Positions 41,511 to 52,663 of a DNA stretch of 64,000 nucleotides are shown piece after piece. The DNA is from Heracleum sosnowskyi (lineage: Eukaryota; Streptophyta; Magnoliopsida; Apiales; Apiaceae). The stretch is from contig JAUIZM010000017.1 in assembly GCA_030848705.1 (NCBI GenBank), positions 620,001-684,000 on the forward strand, written 5' to 3'. A model generated the notes under the pieces. That model ran no database searches. It saw nothing but the letters and a program-made list of their open reading frames with translations, and was not told the DNA's origin. Within the stretch, counting starts at the first letter, position 1, and the number at the start of each line of letters is the position of its first letter. Position numbers and translations under genes: made by a program.

Positions 41511-44500
41511 ATGCCTATCTCCACTCCCTACCTCCCCACCTCAAGGTCATTCTTCCCTCACCTACTTTAAATGAGACCGAAGAACTGTGAGAACCAAAGC
41601 AACTCAACAACAAATTTAGCAGTACATCGTCAAGTGCATAATATTTAGTTCTCACAGTTCTCCGTATCTCCCTTGAATCCTAACATCTTGAGATTTTAGA
41701 AGAACCGATAACTTAACAATATTAATATATTATTTTCTTAATATTTTACAGTTGATTAATTCATGCTTTCAACCTGCAGGTTCTTCTTCATGCGCCCCGC
41801 TCAGTCAAACAACTCTAATAGCGATGACGAAGACAACTCAGGCAATGGCGCTGAGTGCTACGCTTGCACTCAAGTAGGCATCCCTGTTTTCCACTCCACA
41901 TCATGTGACCAAGCCAATCAACCTCAATGGGAAGCCTCTGCGGGCTCTTCACTCGTCCCAATAAGCTCCCGCCTCGACCTTAAACCTACTGCAGCTGAAC
42001 GTCGTCGTCCTCGTCGTCGAGACTCAGGCCCGTTCGGACGCGTACTTGATCCAAGAAGCAAGCGTGTGCTGAAATGGAACAGAGTGTTCTTGTTGGCACG
42101 TGGCATGGCCTTAGCTATTGATCCTCTGTTTTTTTATGCACTTTCTATTGGTCGATCTGGCTCACCCTGTTTGTATATGAATGGTGGTTTGGCGGCAATT
42201 GTGACCGTGCTTCGCACTTGTGTGGATGCTGTGCATCTTTTTCATCTCTGGTTGCAGTTTCGATTGGCATATGTGTCCAGGGAGTCTTTGGTGGTTGGAT
42301 GTGGTAAGCTGGTGTGGGACGCACAAGCCATAGCGGATCATTATGTTCATTCTCTCAAGGGATTTTGGTTTGATCTATTTGTTATACTACCGGTTCCTCA
42401 GGTAATTTAGCCTATGAAATTGTAGAACTGTGAGTCTGTGATTGCCGAATAGTCGTGCTGTGGATAATTTATCTGATATTTTGTACTGTTACCGGTTTGT
42501 AGAAGAGTTCGTAGGCGAAATAATCTGTAGCCTTACATGACCTTATATATGCCGTGTGTGCTTGTGGTATTAGTATGAACTATATTGCATTTCATCACTG
42601 ATGTATGTAACTGTATTCGTCGCTAGTCCTTGATATGATTACAAAAGCCTAGATTGCTTTCTAATGCGCTGTTAAATTCCAGATATACTTGCTGAACTCG
42701 AACTCCTTTTGTGTTTGACTAATTTTCAGGCAATATTTTGGTTGGTGGTTCCGAAATTGATTAGAGAAGAGAAGATTAAATTAATCATGACGATTCTTTT
42801 ACTTATGTTCTTATTCCAATTCCTTCCAAAGGTCTACCATTGTCTTTGCTTAATGAGACGAATGCAGAAGGTCACAGGTTATCTCTTTGGCACCATTTGG
42901 TGGGGTTTTGCTCTTAATCTCATTGCTTACTTCATTGCTTCTCATGTGAGTTTTTCTTGATTGAATATTTGTCTACCTATAAATCAACTTAATTGTCTGT
43001 TAAATTTGATTAAGATTGGTCCATCCTTTTCCCCAATAGGTTGCTGGAGGATGCTGGTATGTTCTTGCAATACAAAGAGTAGCTTCATGTCTCGCGCAAC
43101 AGTGTGCAAGCAAAGCTTCGTGTAACCTCTCTTTGTCGTGCTCACAAGAGGTTTGTTACCAGTTTTTTCGGTCTGCAGACGCTACAGGATATCCATGCAG
43201 TGGGAACTCAACGATGATGGTGAACATCCCACTGTGTTTAGATGCTAATGGACCATTTCGTCATGGTATCTACAAATGGGCTCTCCCTGTCATTTCCAGC
43301 AATTCAATTACGGTCAAGATTCTTTATCCTATTTTTTGGGGTCTAATGACCCTCAGGTATACAACAATAGAACTAACCTCCTTCTCCTTTGAAATTGTAG
43401 ATTCTTATGTTCAATCTGTATAAGAATTGTTAAGTGAGTGAGTGCTGATCACCTGGACGTTCCAAAAGATTACTGACATCATTCTGTAGCCAAGTAATAT
43501 CTCTGAAACTATAATAAAGTCTTTGTGTTATTTGCAGTACTTTTGGAAATGACTTGGAACCCACAAGTAATTGGTTAGAAGTTGTCTTCAGTATAGTGAT
43601 TGTGCTCAGTGGTTTAATGCTCTTTACCTTGTTGATTGGAAACATTCAGGTAAAGTTCAAGTAAATATTATTTAGATTAGATTTTCAGCATACCATATCT
43701 AGGTAACAATGCTGTGCTCAAGATGCAATTTTAACAATTTGGATGGAAAACTTAGGTATTCTTGCATGCCGTCATGGCAAAGAAAAGAAAAATGCAGCTT
43801 CGGATCCGAGACATGGAATGGTGGATGAAGAGAAGACAATTACCTTCTCAATTGAGACAAAGAGTTCGTCATTATGAACGCCAAAAATGGGCAGCCATGG
43901 GTGGTGATGATGAGATGGAGTTGGTTAAAGACTTACCAGAAGGGCTTCGACGTGACATTAAACGATATCTTTGCCTAGACCTTATAAAAAAGGTAACAGA
44001 TTCTATAAATCCATATGATCAGTCTCATCCAGATTTGTAGAATTTTAGATCACTTATGCGAAAAAACCTCTCATAGCTAATTTAATCAACATTTCTATGT
44101 TTTAGGTACCTCTGTTTGAAACTTTAGATGATCTTATTCTGGACAACATATGTGACCGTGTTGTGCCCCTCGTCTTCTCCAAAGATGAAAAGGTGAAAAA
44201 AACATAGCTGCTAGTATGACATTATTTTTTAATATTGATCACGGTGACGATGTATAGGACATATGATCATATCAACAAAAGCAAAATTTAAGAAAGTTTG
44301 TTGTTACCTATAATTTTCATTTAACAGATTATTCGAGAAGGAGATCCTGTACCAAGAATTATGTTTATTGTCCGTGGTCGCGTGAAGAGTACCCAAAATC
44401 TGAGCAAAGGTGTGGTAGCCACAAGCATACTTGAACCAGGAGGCTTTTTGGGTGATGAACTCCTGTCATGGTGCCTTCGACGTCCGTTTATGGACAGACT

Positions 44501-44834
44501 GCCATCCTCTTCAGCCACATTTACATGCATTGAGTCAACAGAAGCATTTGCACTCAGCGCAAATAATCTTCGATACATCACTGATCACTTCCGCTACAAG
44601 TTTGCAAATGAAAGGCTTAAGAGAACAGCTCGATATTATTCATCAAACTGGAGAACCTGGGCAGCTGTTAATATACAGTTGGGTTGGAGGCGTTACATGA
44701 CAAGGACTAGGCCTCCAATGAATCATGTAACTGTAAATGGAGGTGGTAATGACAGTGGCAGGGACAGCGAGCAGAGACTCCGACAGTATGCAGCAATGTT
44801 CCTGTCTCTCAAGCCACATGACCATCTGGAATAA
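41511..44834 (+). CDS. CNGC2: Cyclic nucleotide-gated ion channel 2 (DND1-type)
   Basis: Exons with consistent phases: 41780-42401, 42730-42945, 43040-43356, 43538-43649, 43756-43992, 44106-44192, 44328-44834. The N-terminus is either ATG 41763 (MLSTCR..., read through) or a short first exon 41511-41545 (MPISTPYLPTS) spliced at AAG|GTCATT to CTGCAG|GTTC. I prefer the second because other CNGC2 proteins begin MP and the acceptor is good. The product is about 704-710 aa, as expected. It holds the Cys block ECYACTQVG, six membrane segments, the pore with GND in the filter, a C-linker (MEWWMKRRQLP), a cyclic nucleotide-binding fold, and a calmodulin-binding IQ-type end (WAAVNIQLGW). It is a plasma-membrane cation (Ca2+) channel acting in immunity and calcium handling. 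The close match to Arabidopsis CNGC2 rather than CNGC4 is from memory. Confidence 0.95.
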
Positions 44835-45820
44835 AAGAAATCTGCAATCAGTTTCATTAATTTTTAATATATCATGTCACGATTAGTAATTTGTGGTGAT
44901 TTAAAGAGTGACACATGTGTGAGCCATCCAGTTCATTGATCAAATAAAGATGGAAAATGTTGTGATTTTTCCATTGATAGAATAAAAATCTTAAATGTGT
45001 GACTTGTGGAGTTGTAACCAGTGTTGCTCGATTGTTTGAAAATGTATGGTTATGTTAGTATGTACATAAACCGGTTTGATTCGAAGAACAAGGCCGTCAC
45101 TAATCCCCACTAAAGAGCTCAAAGGCTTCCTGTTAATATGATTTCAGGCAATTTAAGTTTTCCTTCTTCATCTAAAAATGGTTACAACCAGCTCATTCTT
45201 CCTGAGGCCCCTGAAAGAGAACTAATCAAATTAGGTATTGACAAGCCTCTTCGGATAAGCACCAGTTCTATATCGGTCCACCAATTTTTTTGGGTTTGAT
45301 TACTATGTGAAATGATTGTTACAGAACAAGTTGAGTGTTCCATTTGAATTTAAGTTAAAGTCTGGACAAACATTAGGGATTAGTCAGACAAGAAGCTGGC
45401 AGAGTTTTAGGAAGAGTCCACATCAACCTGTCCTCCTCCTACCTAATAAGACATTATTTTCTTGAAACGATACCAGAGTGAAATTATTCCTCTTGCTATG
45501 AAAGGTCACATATTATTTCATTGTACTAATTTTAAGATATACAAAACTCGTCTGAGCAACATATAAAAATCCGAAACGCACAATAAGTAGTAGCCATCTT
45601 GTTCAGATTTTTTTAGACTGAAAAAAAAAAATAGCGTAGTAATTCTTATGAATGTGTTCCACTCGATTAGAATATTACCCGTATAAGTGACGGAACTAGA
45701 ATCTTAGAAAATTAGTGACTAAAATACATAACGATTAAAAAGATACTTAATTTTCTTAAAGGCGGACTCTAGGATAATTTATGAGCTTTATTTTATGAGT
45801 TCAGCCCACCCAATTACCCT
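44835..45820. other. 3' flank of CNGC2; no supported gene
   Basis: It contains the 3' UTR of CNGC2 and AT-rich DNA. A 53-codon frame at 45138-45299 (MISGNLSFPSSS...) is open but isolated and has no recognised family. Confidence 0.3.
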
Positions 45821-45878
45821 CTTAGAGCAACTCCAACCTAACACTAAATTACTATAATAGTGATTGATATACGGTAAA

Positions 45879-46454
45879 CACTACAAGAATTCCCGGAATT
45901 TGCGACGGATTGACAACGGATCTAACGAAATTTACAATATTTGACCAGCCCAAGGCAACTCTTCAATGACCGATTTTCCGTCGTTAGCAGCCAACGCCTT
46001 TATTCCGTTGGGAATTAGCAATGGTTTTTTGGGCAGAAGGTTTAACGTAATATCACAGCAGCAGAATTTTAGCAACGGATTAGCGACAAAATAAAGCACG
46101 ATGGATCTACTTTAGCAACGGTTTAGCGACGTAATTAAAAATAGTTGACTTTTTTCTTCGCGACAAGTTTTTAGTTGCTAACCCGCCAAAATTTGCAACG
46201 GATGGTTTATGTCGTTACGTTCCTTTACTAATTCTGTTACCATACTGTTACTGCAGTTTGGCGGGATGTTTTTGCGCCATAATTAGCAACGAAAAAATTC
46301 TGTCACCCTGTTTTCGTCGGAAATCCGTTGCAAACTTGTTGCTAGGTGTGTTGACTTTACTTCAACAGAAAAGCGTTGTTAATCCGTCGGGAATAGGCAA
46401 CAGAAATCTATCCGTTGCTATTTTCCGTCGCAATTTCCGCAAATTCTTGTAGTG
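45879..46454. mobile_element. CACTA-type MITE
   Basis: The ends cactacaagaatt and aattcttgtagtg are perfect inverted repeats beginning CACTA. Subterminal words gcaacgg, gcgacgg and their complements recur more than ten times, as is usual for CACTA ends. The 3-bp flanks are aaa and aat, so the duplication is imperfect. There is no ORF. It sits within another AT-rich short repeat (gagcaactccaacc before, atagtgatccaaagacaccaaat after). Confidence 0.85.
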
Positions 46455-47326
46455 AATTAAAATAGTGATCCAAAGACACCAAATGAGTTTTGGGTCACCA
46501 AATTTGGTGACAAAAATACATTTGGTGATCTTTGACACCAAATTTGGTGACTTTCAAAATTCTCACTATACCTTTATGTTTGTTAATAAAACAAATTTTT
46601 TCTTGTCCTATTGAACTTCTTCGGTATTTCATGTTCCTTGCATTATTAGAATACAAGATGTCATGAATCTTAAATCCATATAATCAGGTGACAGAATGCA
46701 TTTACCTGAACTTTTGATCCATCATCTGGTCATTTTCGTTTCTATGTTGCTAGTTTCTGGATATCATTTTAAATTACCAACTCTCCTAAAATCTGAAGGG
46801 GTTACATGGATAAATTGGATGATAAAGGATTCGGAATTTAGTTAACATACGAGCATAAGTTGGTGAAAAAAAGAAGCTACTATATACCGTTTATTACAGC
46901 AATTTTGTCAGCAGCAATGATTTATGGGAATCATACGGATCGACGTGATTCTTCATCATTTCAAAGCATTCTTAAATAGAACTCATACAACTTACGGAAT
47001 TCTACGTATCAAACTCAGTTACGGAGTTTTTAATATTGGAATAAATAAATCAAAAAAGTTAAAGAGTGCAAGCAGAGTTCAAAACACGTGTCTTACTTTG
47101 GTATACGAATGATGGAGACAAGTTTTCTAGTATTCGTAGCTTGGGCTGCACCAAAATTGACAGAATATAATCTTAAAATAATCAGATTAAAATCAAGAAC
47201 ATAATATAGCACATACAGCAAGTGGTTCCAAGTCAAAGCTAGTTGCCAGGTTTGACAATTTGCAGAGGTAGAATCTTGTACATTTTTCATAAATTTCTAC
47301 AGATCATTTACACTCTCTGAAGAAAT
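46455..47326. other. Upstream region of the UGT gene
   Basis: 46455-46575 carries caccaaatttggtga words in inverted order, a small foldback. The rest is AT-rich with no coding frame and contains the UGT promoter. Confidence 0.35.
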
Positions 47327-48706
47327 ATGGCAAATTCCGATGACCAAAATTGTACTGCACATGTAGCTCTGATTCCCAGCTCCGGCATGGGACATCTGAC
47401 TCCCTTTCTTCGCCTTGCTGTTTCACTCATATCCCACGTCAGGGTCACTTTGATCACGGCGCATCCAACTGTCTCACTAGCTGAATCACAGACTTTGTCT
47501 TGCTTCTTTTCCACTTACCCTCAAATCACGGAATCACAGCTTCTACTTAACACATTTGATGCCCCTTCCGAAGACCCTTTCTATATTCAATATGAAGCCA
47601 TCCGTCGATCTTCTCACCTTCTTTCACCCATATTATGTTCTCTATGTCCACCTCTCTCTGCTCTCATCACAGACATGAGCTTAGCCTCTACCATTATCCC
47701 GGTGACACAAGCTCTTAACCTTCCTAATTATGTCCTCTTCACATCATCTGCCCATATGTCAACACTGTTTCTGTCTTTCCATACCATTGCTCGCTCAAGT
47801 GGAGAAAGTGACCTTTTTACCGTTCCAGGTATGCAGCCTCTACCCATATCATGGATTCCCCCACCATTACTTTCTGAGAAAGATAGCTTGTTTAGGACCC
47901 AATTATTGGAGAATGGAAAAGCAATGCTACAAGCAGATGGAATACTAATTAATACATTCGAAAGATTTGAGCAAGAACCATTGGCGTCACTCAATGCTGG
48001 TGAAGTACTGACAAGGTTGCCACTAGTGACATCCATAGGGCCATTTGCACCGTGCAGTTTTGAGAGGATCCAGCCACTAACATGGCTTGATGGTCAACCA
48101 ATGAATTCAGTTGTGTTTGCAAGCTTTGGGAGTAGGACAGCCATTTCAAGGGAGCAAATTAAGGAACTGGCTGAGGGATTGCTGAGGAGTGAGTGTAGGT
48201 TTATTTGGGTAGTAAAGGAAAAGAAAGTTGATAGAGAGGATGACAAGGTCTTAGATGAGCTGGTTGGAGAGGAATTTATGACCAAGGCAATAGATAAAGG
48301 ATTAGTGGTTAACCAATGGGTGAATCAAGAGCAGATATTGAGTCACCCAGCAGTTGGTGGGTTCATAAGTCACTGTGGATGGAATTCTGTGACTGAGGCC
48401 GCATGGCATGGTGTTCCAATTTTAGGTTGGCCACAACATGGAGACCAAAAGATGAACGCCTATGTATTGAGCAGAGCAGGGCTAGGAATATGGGCTGAGA
48501 ATTGGGGATGGGGAGGTGAAATGGTGGTAAAGGGGATGGAAATCAGTGAAAAGATTAGAGAGGTCATGGAGAATAACCAGTTAAGAGCACAAGTGGTAAA
48601 AATCAGAGAAAATGCTCGAGCAGCAGTAGCAGAAGGTGGGAGTTCCCATGGAGGAGTAATTGAACTAATCCAGATATGGAAAAACAAGTCACTTAAAACA
48701 TTTTGA
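47327..48706 (+). CDS. UDP-glycosyltransferase, UGT708-like (putative flavonoid C-glucosyltransferase)
   Basis: This is an intronless, complete 459-aa family 1 glycosyltransferase. The catalytic His is H23 in SSGMGHLTPFLRL, with the partner Asp probably D116 (ALITDMSLA). The 44-residue PSPG box for UDP-sugar binding is residues 331-374 (W...Q), ending in Gln as glucosyltransferases usually do. After it comes WGWGGEMVVKG. The SSGMGHLTPFLRL start, the EDPF block near residue 82, and the PSPG flanks are those I know from UGT708 proteins, which attach glucose through a C-C bond to 2-hydroxyflavanones or related dihydrochalcones. The donor and acceptor here are inferred, and O-glucosylation is not excluded. 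The enzyme would be cytosolic. The neighbours are unrelated. Confidence 0.85.
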   Translation: MANSDDQNCTAHVALIPSSGMGHLTPFLRLAVSLISHVRVTLITAHPTVSLAESQTLSCFFSTYPQITESQLLLNTFDAPSEDPFYIQYEAIRRSSHLLSPILCSLCPPLSALITDMSLASTIIPVTQALNLPNYVLFTSSAHMSTLFLSFHTIARSSGESDLFTVPGMQPLPISWIPPPLLSEKDSLFRTQLLENGKAMLQADGILINTFERFEQEPLASLNAGEVLTRLPLVTSIGPFAPCSFERIQPLTWLDGQPMNSVVFASFGSRTAISREQIKELAEGLLRSECRFIWVVKEKKVDREDDKVLDELVGEEFMTKAIDKGLVVNQWVNQEQILSHPAVGGFISHCGWNSVTEAAWHGVPILGWPQHGDQKMNAYVLSRAGLGIWAENWGWGGEMVVKGMEISEKIREVMENNQLRAQVVKIRENARAAVAEGGSSHGGVIELIQIWKNKSLKTF

Positions 48707-49341
48707 TCCAATTATCAGTTCTACAATATGCTATCTTGTTGCATTGTTTAACTTCAGTAGTGTCATAATGTCTAGTGTTCCAAACAGTCTTTTGCAAAAG
48801 GCCTTCAATCAAATAAAAGGATTTGTAAGCTAATCATGCACACATTTTAAACTAAAAATGCAAGTAAGGATATCATGTTATGTAGTAGGCAAAGGAATAA
48901 AGTGACATCAAAATGATCCCATATCCCATCAATTTTTCACAGACGGAGATCTGGCAGAGAATTATACACTTAAGTACTTAACTACTTAAACAACCATGTA
49001 TGGATGATCACAAACGGGATTACTGGGAATATTAATTCCCAGTACCTGACAGGATTTTTTTTAAAAAAAATTGGAGCCATTAATTTGAAGATAAATAAAG
49101 AAATTAGAAAGACGCAGATTTGACATTTAATAAAATTCATAACAAACACATCGCTCGTAATTTATCCTGCAATGTGAGTTCTATGATGTCATTGATCTTA
49201 TGATATCCTTAACTAGTTTTCGCTGCCACCGCATTTTGTCACAAACCTTGAACTTAAACATTCTCAATACTCAGTCAGTCAGTCCAAGTCAGCTAGGTGC
49301 CTAGGTATTATTCTTATCCTCAAGATGTGTCAACATCAAAT
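48707..49341. other. 3' flank of the UGT gene and spacer
   Basis: No coding frame or element ends are seen. The last 20 bases before the tRNA contain caacatcaaa, the CAA-type motif found upstream of plant tRNA genes. Confidence 0.35.
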
Positions 49342-49413
49342 GGTTCTATGGTGTAGTGGTTAGCACTCTGGACTTTGAATCCAGCGACCTGGGTTCGACT
49401 CCCGGTAGGACCT
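49342..49413 (+). tRNA. tRNA-Gln (anticodon TTG)
   Basis: 72 nt; the acceptor arm ggttcta pairs with taggacc. The anticodon arm is tctgg-actttgaat-ccag with TTG, and the T arm is gggttcgactccc. A T-run (ctttttat) follows as Pol III terminator. No intron. Confidence 0.95.
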
Positions 49414-50001
49414 CTTTTTATTTTCCATATCCGAGTAATTAAACATGTAGCCAAAAATAAAACAAGAAAGCATAAATCTATAATTCTGTTCTACAGCTCC
49501 ATAAACGGTCCAAGTGCAAGTCCAACATTCATTCCATATAATTTCTATAAAATAAGAAATTCTAGTAGTTCAGAGATATCATTTTTAAAATTTACTCCAA
49601 CAACAATACTTATTTACCTTCCTCATCATTATTAAATTGTCACCAAAATTATTATAAATCTGGACAACTATACACTCCTTCACTAAAATTGTTATAACTT
49701 TTTGTAGAAAATTTCTTTTTACGAACCGTTTTTTGCTTAAAAAAGTAGACTCCAAGATCTTTCTTATGATATATGATTTACTATATTTTGAATAGTGATT
49801 TTGACAAAATTCTAGGGGACTTCTAGTATTTCAGTGGTAAAAACAAGAGGGAAGGGAGAAAAAAAAAATTCAGTGATAAAACTAAAAGGAGGGAAGAAGG
49901 GAGAAAAAAAGAGGGGAAATGAATATTTTATTTATAAAAATGAAATAGGGGCTGACTAGAGAATACCTATAAATAGAGAATGCATGACTAGTGAATTTGA
50001 G
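49414..50001. other. No gene seen
   Basis: AT-rich; 49840-49915 contains two related aaaa(c/t)aagagggaaggga(g)aaaaa stretches. Confidence 0.3.
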
Positions 50002-50009
50002 GTTGTGCT

Positions 50010-50394
50010 CAGGGATGGGCATCGGGTCACTTCGGGGCCAGGGAGTGCTATCCTCGCCCCCGCCCCAGATCCCCGAAACCCGTCCCCGACACCGGCCCGA
50101 TCCCCGAACGGGGATTTTTTTACTCCCCGATCTCCGCCCCGAACGGGGAACGGAGACCCCCGCGGTGAATCGGGGAATTTTTTTTACTTTTAAAAAAATA
50201 ATTAAATCATAATATTTATTTTTATTTAAGATAATATTTTAAACTTTAATTTGAATTAAAATTAATTTATACTATTAATAATAGGTAAAAATAATATTAT
50301 TATAATTAAATTATATCATAATATGTAATTTTTTTGCTAAATTATAATATGTAATTTTTAAATTCTTGAGTAGATAAATAATTAAATTTGTAAC

Positions 50395-50433
<39 letters not shown>

Positions 50434-50637
50434 TTGATAATTTATTTCATATATATATATATAATTGTTTTTTAAAAAAATGGATTCGGGGAGCGGGGTC
50501 GGGGATCGGGGTCGGGGATCGGGGCGGGGAGACCCTAATCCCCGATCCCCGCCCCGCCCCCGAAAATTCCCCGAACGGGACGGGATCGGATCGGGGTCGG
50601 GCGGGGCGGGGCGGGGCGGGGAGAATGCCCATCCCTA
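50010..50637. mobile_element. hAT-type MITE, complete
   Basis: The ends cagggatgggcat and atgcccatcccta are inverted (12 of 13). They are flanked by a perfect 8-bp duplication gttgtgct (50002-50009, 50638-50645), the hAT hallmark. Strongly GC-rich arms of ccccga/tcgggg words enclose an AT-rich centre with a (TA)n run at about 50399-50431. Confidence 0.9.
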
Positions 50638-50745
50638 GTTGTGCTAGTGGTTTAGGGGATCACTAAGATACTGTTAGAGTCCCATTTTGTGTCATATTCC
50701 CTGTATTTGAAGTTATGATATCATTTAGAGATACTATTGGACTTG

Positions 50746-51136
50746 CTCTAAGAGCATCTCCAACCACAAAGAACTCTTAGTTAAAAATGGATAAAACATG
50801 CCAAAAATAAAAATTATAGTCAATATGTAAAATTTTGCAATCCCCAATGGGACATTCTTGTTAGCTATAAATTTAGCCATCCTCAACACATTGGCTATAT
50901 TTGTCGAACCTCTGTGGACCTGTAGTGAAACTTCACATAATCTATTACCATATTAAAATAATACATTCTATCTATAACAACTTAAAATATTAATAACATA
51001 CTATTTTTAAAAATATAGCTAATCATTATAACTAACTCTATTGGAGCACAATCTTTTACGAGTTGAGCAAATTTTACATAATCAATATTTTATATGATTT
51101 TAGTCAACCAATTTAGCCAACCTCATCGGACATGCT
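50746..51136. mobile_element. Probable MITE
   Basis: It starts taagagcatctccaacc and ends aacctcatcggacatgctc, short imperfect inverted ends of the gagcatctcc type common among plant MITEs. AT-rich, no ORF. Confidence 0.4.
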
Positions 51137-51301
51137 CAAAATCAGTTACCAAGAAAGCAAATTGAACCATACTGTACTTTTGAGACGGCTTTCAGCTCAT
51201 TTGATTAGTAGACTCATTAAACAGAGGATGTAAAGTAACTTCCTCTTTAGGCAGCAAAATAATTGTTAAACAGGTCAATATCAACGTTATTTCATCCTAA
51301 T

Positions 51302-51691
51302 TAAATGCGTGTTTGGGGTATCACATCAAAATTGAATTATAACTTAAAATGAGTAAGTGTTATATAAGTGATAAGTTGATGAATTCTTATAAGTTATACG
51401 GGTGTTTGGATAAATTTAAATTTGAAAAAATAATTATTAAATACAATAATTTCAACACTTGTATTTTAAATTAAAAAAATATTTAAAAACACAAAGGTAA
51501 AAATATAAAGTATTAAAAAACAAAAAAATCAAGTAATAAGTCAATAAGTTCAGGAAAATTTACCTCATTATTAATATTCAACTTATCAACATATAAATTA
51601 TAAATTGAGATCATAAGTTGGGTTGGCTAACACCCCATAAATTCTTACGGGTTGGTTTATAAACCCGTTGCAAAACGGACCCTAAGTTTTG
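51302..51691. repeat. Dispersed MITE-like repeat, copy C
   Basis: It runs parallel to copy B (35792-36156) over nearly its whole length, with one deletion near 51418. It continues to a right end (cgggttggtttataaacccgttgcaaaac) that copy B lacks. Confidence 0.65.
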
Positions 51692-52282
51692 CAAGTTTGC
51701 ATTACTGTATATATGCACACTAAAAAAAGGTCATGTTAAGCGCGAAAGCTCCCACGTAGCAAGAAGGTATGACAATATTAATATATAGGTCATGTTCCGC
51801 TACACTACATTTTAGCTTATATAACAGATAGGTGTGACGGATTTGTAATTTGTTGCATTACGAGGTTATTTGTAACCGATTTTTTTTTATTTATAATAGG
51901 AGATAATGAACAACAATTGAGGAATCAGCCACACCAAATCTAGTGTGCACCTACCAGATTCTAATTCTACCAACAAACCAAGATTAAGAAACAATATAAG
52001 GCGGCAGCAGCAGCAGCTGATTTGTAGATAAATAATGAACATAGAAACACAGATTCGTCATTTATAAAGTAATATCAATAAATAACATAATCGTGCTCAA
52101 TTCATCTTGCATGCGTGTGTTTATGAAATATCTCGCTTACCTTCTTTTCCCGTTCTTGGATTCCATGATAATTTGTCATCCACACGAAAACCCTAAATTT
52201 AGAATTATATATCCCTACTTTAGGTCCAGATAAGAAGACTCCTCAGTGGTTATGACATTTTCTGAGACACTTTGTAACATGT
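51692..52282. other. No gene seen
   Basis: AT-rich; a short (cag)5-like run (ggcggcagcagcagcagctg) at about 52002. No coding frame. Confidence 0.3.
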
Positions 52283-52354
52283 GGTTCTATGGTGTAGTGG
52301 TTAGCACTCTGGACTTTGAATCCAGCGACCTGGGTTCGACTCCCGGTAGGACCT
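52283..52354 (+). tRNA. tRNA-Gln (anticodon TTG), second copy
   Basis: Identical in all 72 positions to 49342-49413; a T8 run follows as terminator. The flanks are not obviously duplicated. Confidence 0.95.
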
Positions 52355-52590
52355 CTTTTTTTTAATAACTAAGTTGTGAGAATTATCAATTATGCTCATT
52401 GCCTTGGGTTATCATTGATTCTTTAGCCAAAACACAGGAATAAAGTTAAAAATTTTACTTTTGTACAGTTTCTATATATTTTTCCCCGAAAAAATAAATT
52501 AAATAAAGTATGAGGTGAAATATTCAAATTGATTTTTAACTAATTTGCATCTTTAAGGTTACTATCTTTTTTTTATAGGTAAAAATATAT

Positions 52591-52615
52591 TGCGGTGAAG
52601 GTGGATCGAACACCT

Positions 52616-52658
<43 letters not shown>

Positions 52659-52663
52659 CCCGC
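52591..52663 (-). tRNA. tRNA-Phe (anticodon GAA)
   Basis: 73 nt; starts GCGGGGATAGCTCAG, anticodon arm AGACTGAAGATCT with GAA, T arm AGGTG-TTCGATC-CACCT. One acceptor pair (fifth) is G-A, which I recall as also present in other plant tRNA-Phe. The T-run downstream on the minus strand (plus strand 52567-52575 is aaaa-poor) is weak. Confidence 0.95.

Noticed and set aside
45138..45299. 53-codon ORF (MISGNLSFPSSS...)
   Set aside because: Isolated, short and without a recognised family; could be an exon of an unseen gene, but no splice partners were found.
50399..50431. (TA)n run considered as a separate microsatellite finding
   Set aside because: It is part of the AT core of the hAT MITE and is ordinary in such elements.
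50447..50632. Pro/Arg-rich ORF in GC-rich DNA, also plus-strand frames at 49984-50212
   Set aside because: These are translations of the GC-rich arms of the hAT MITE.
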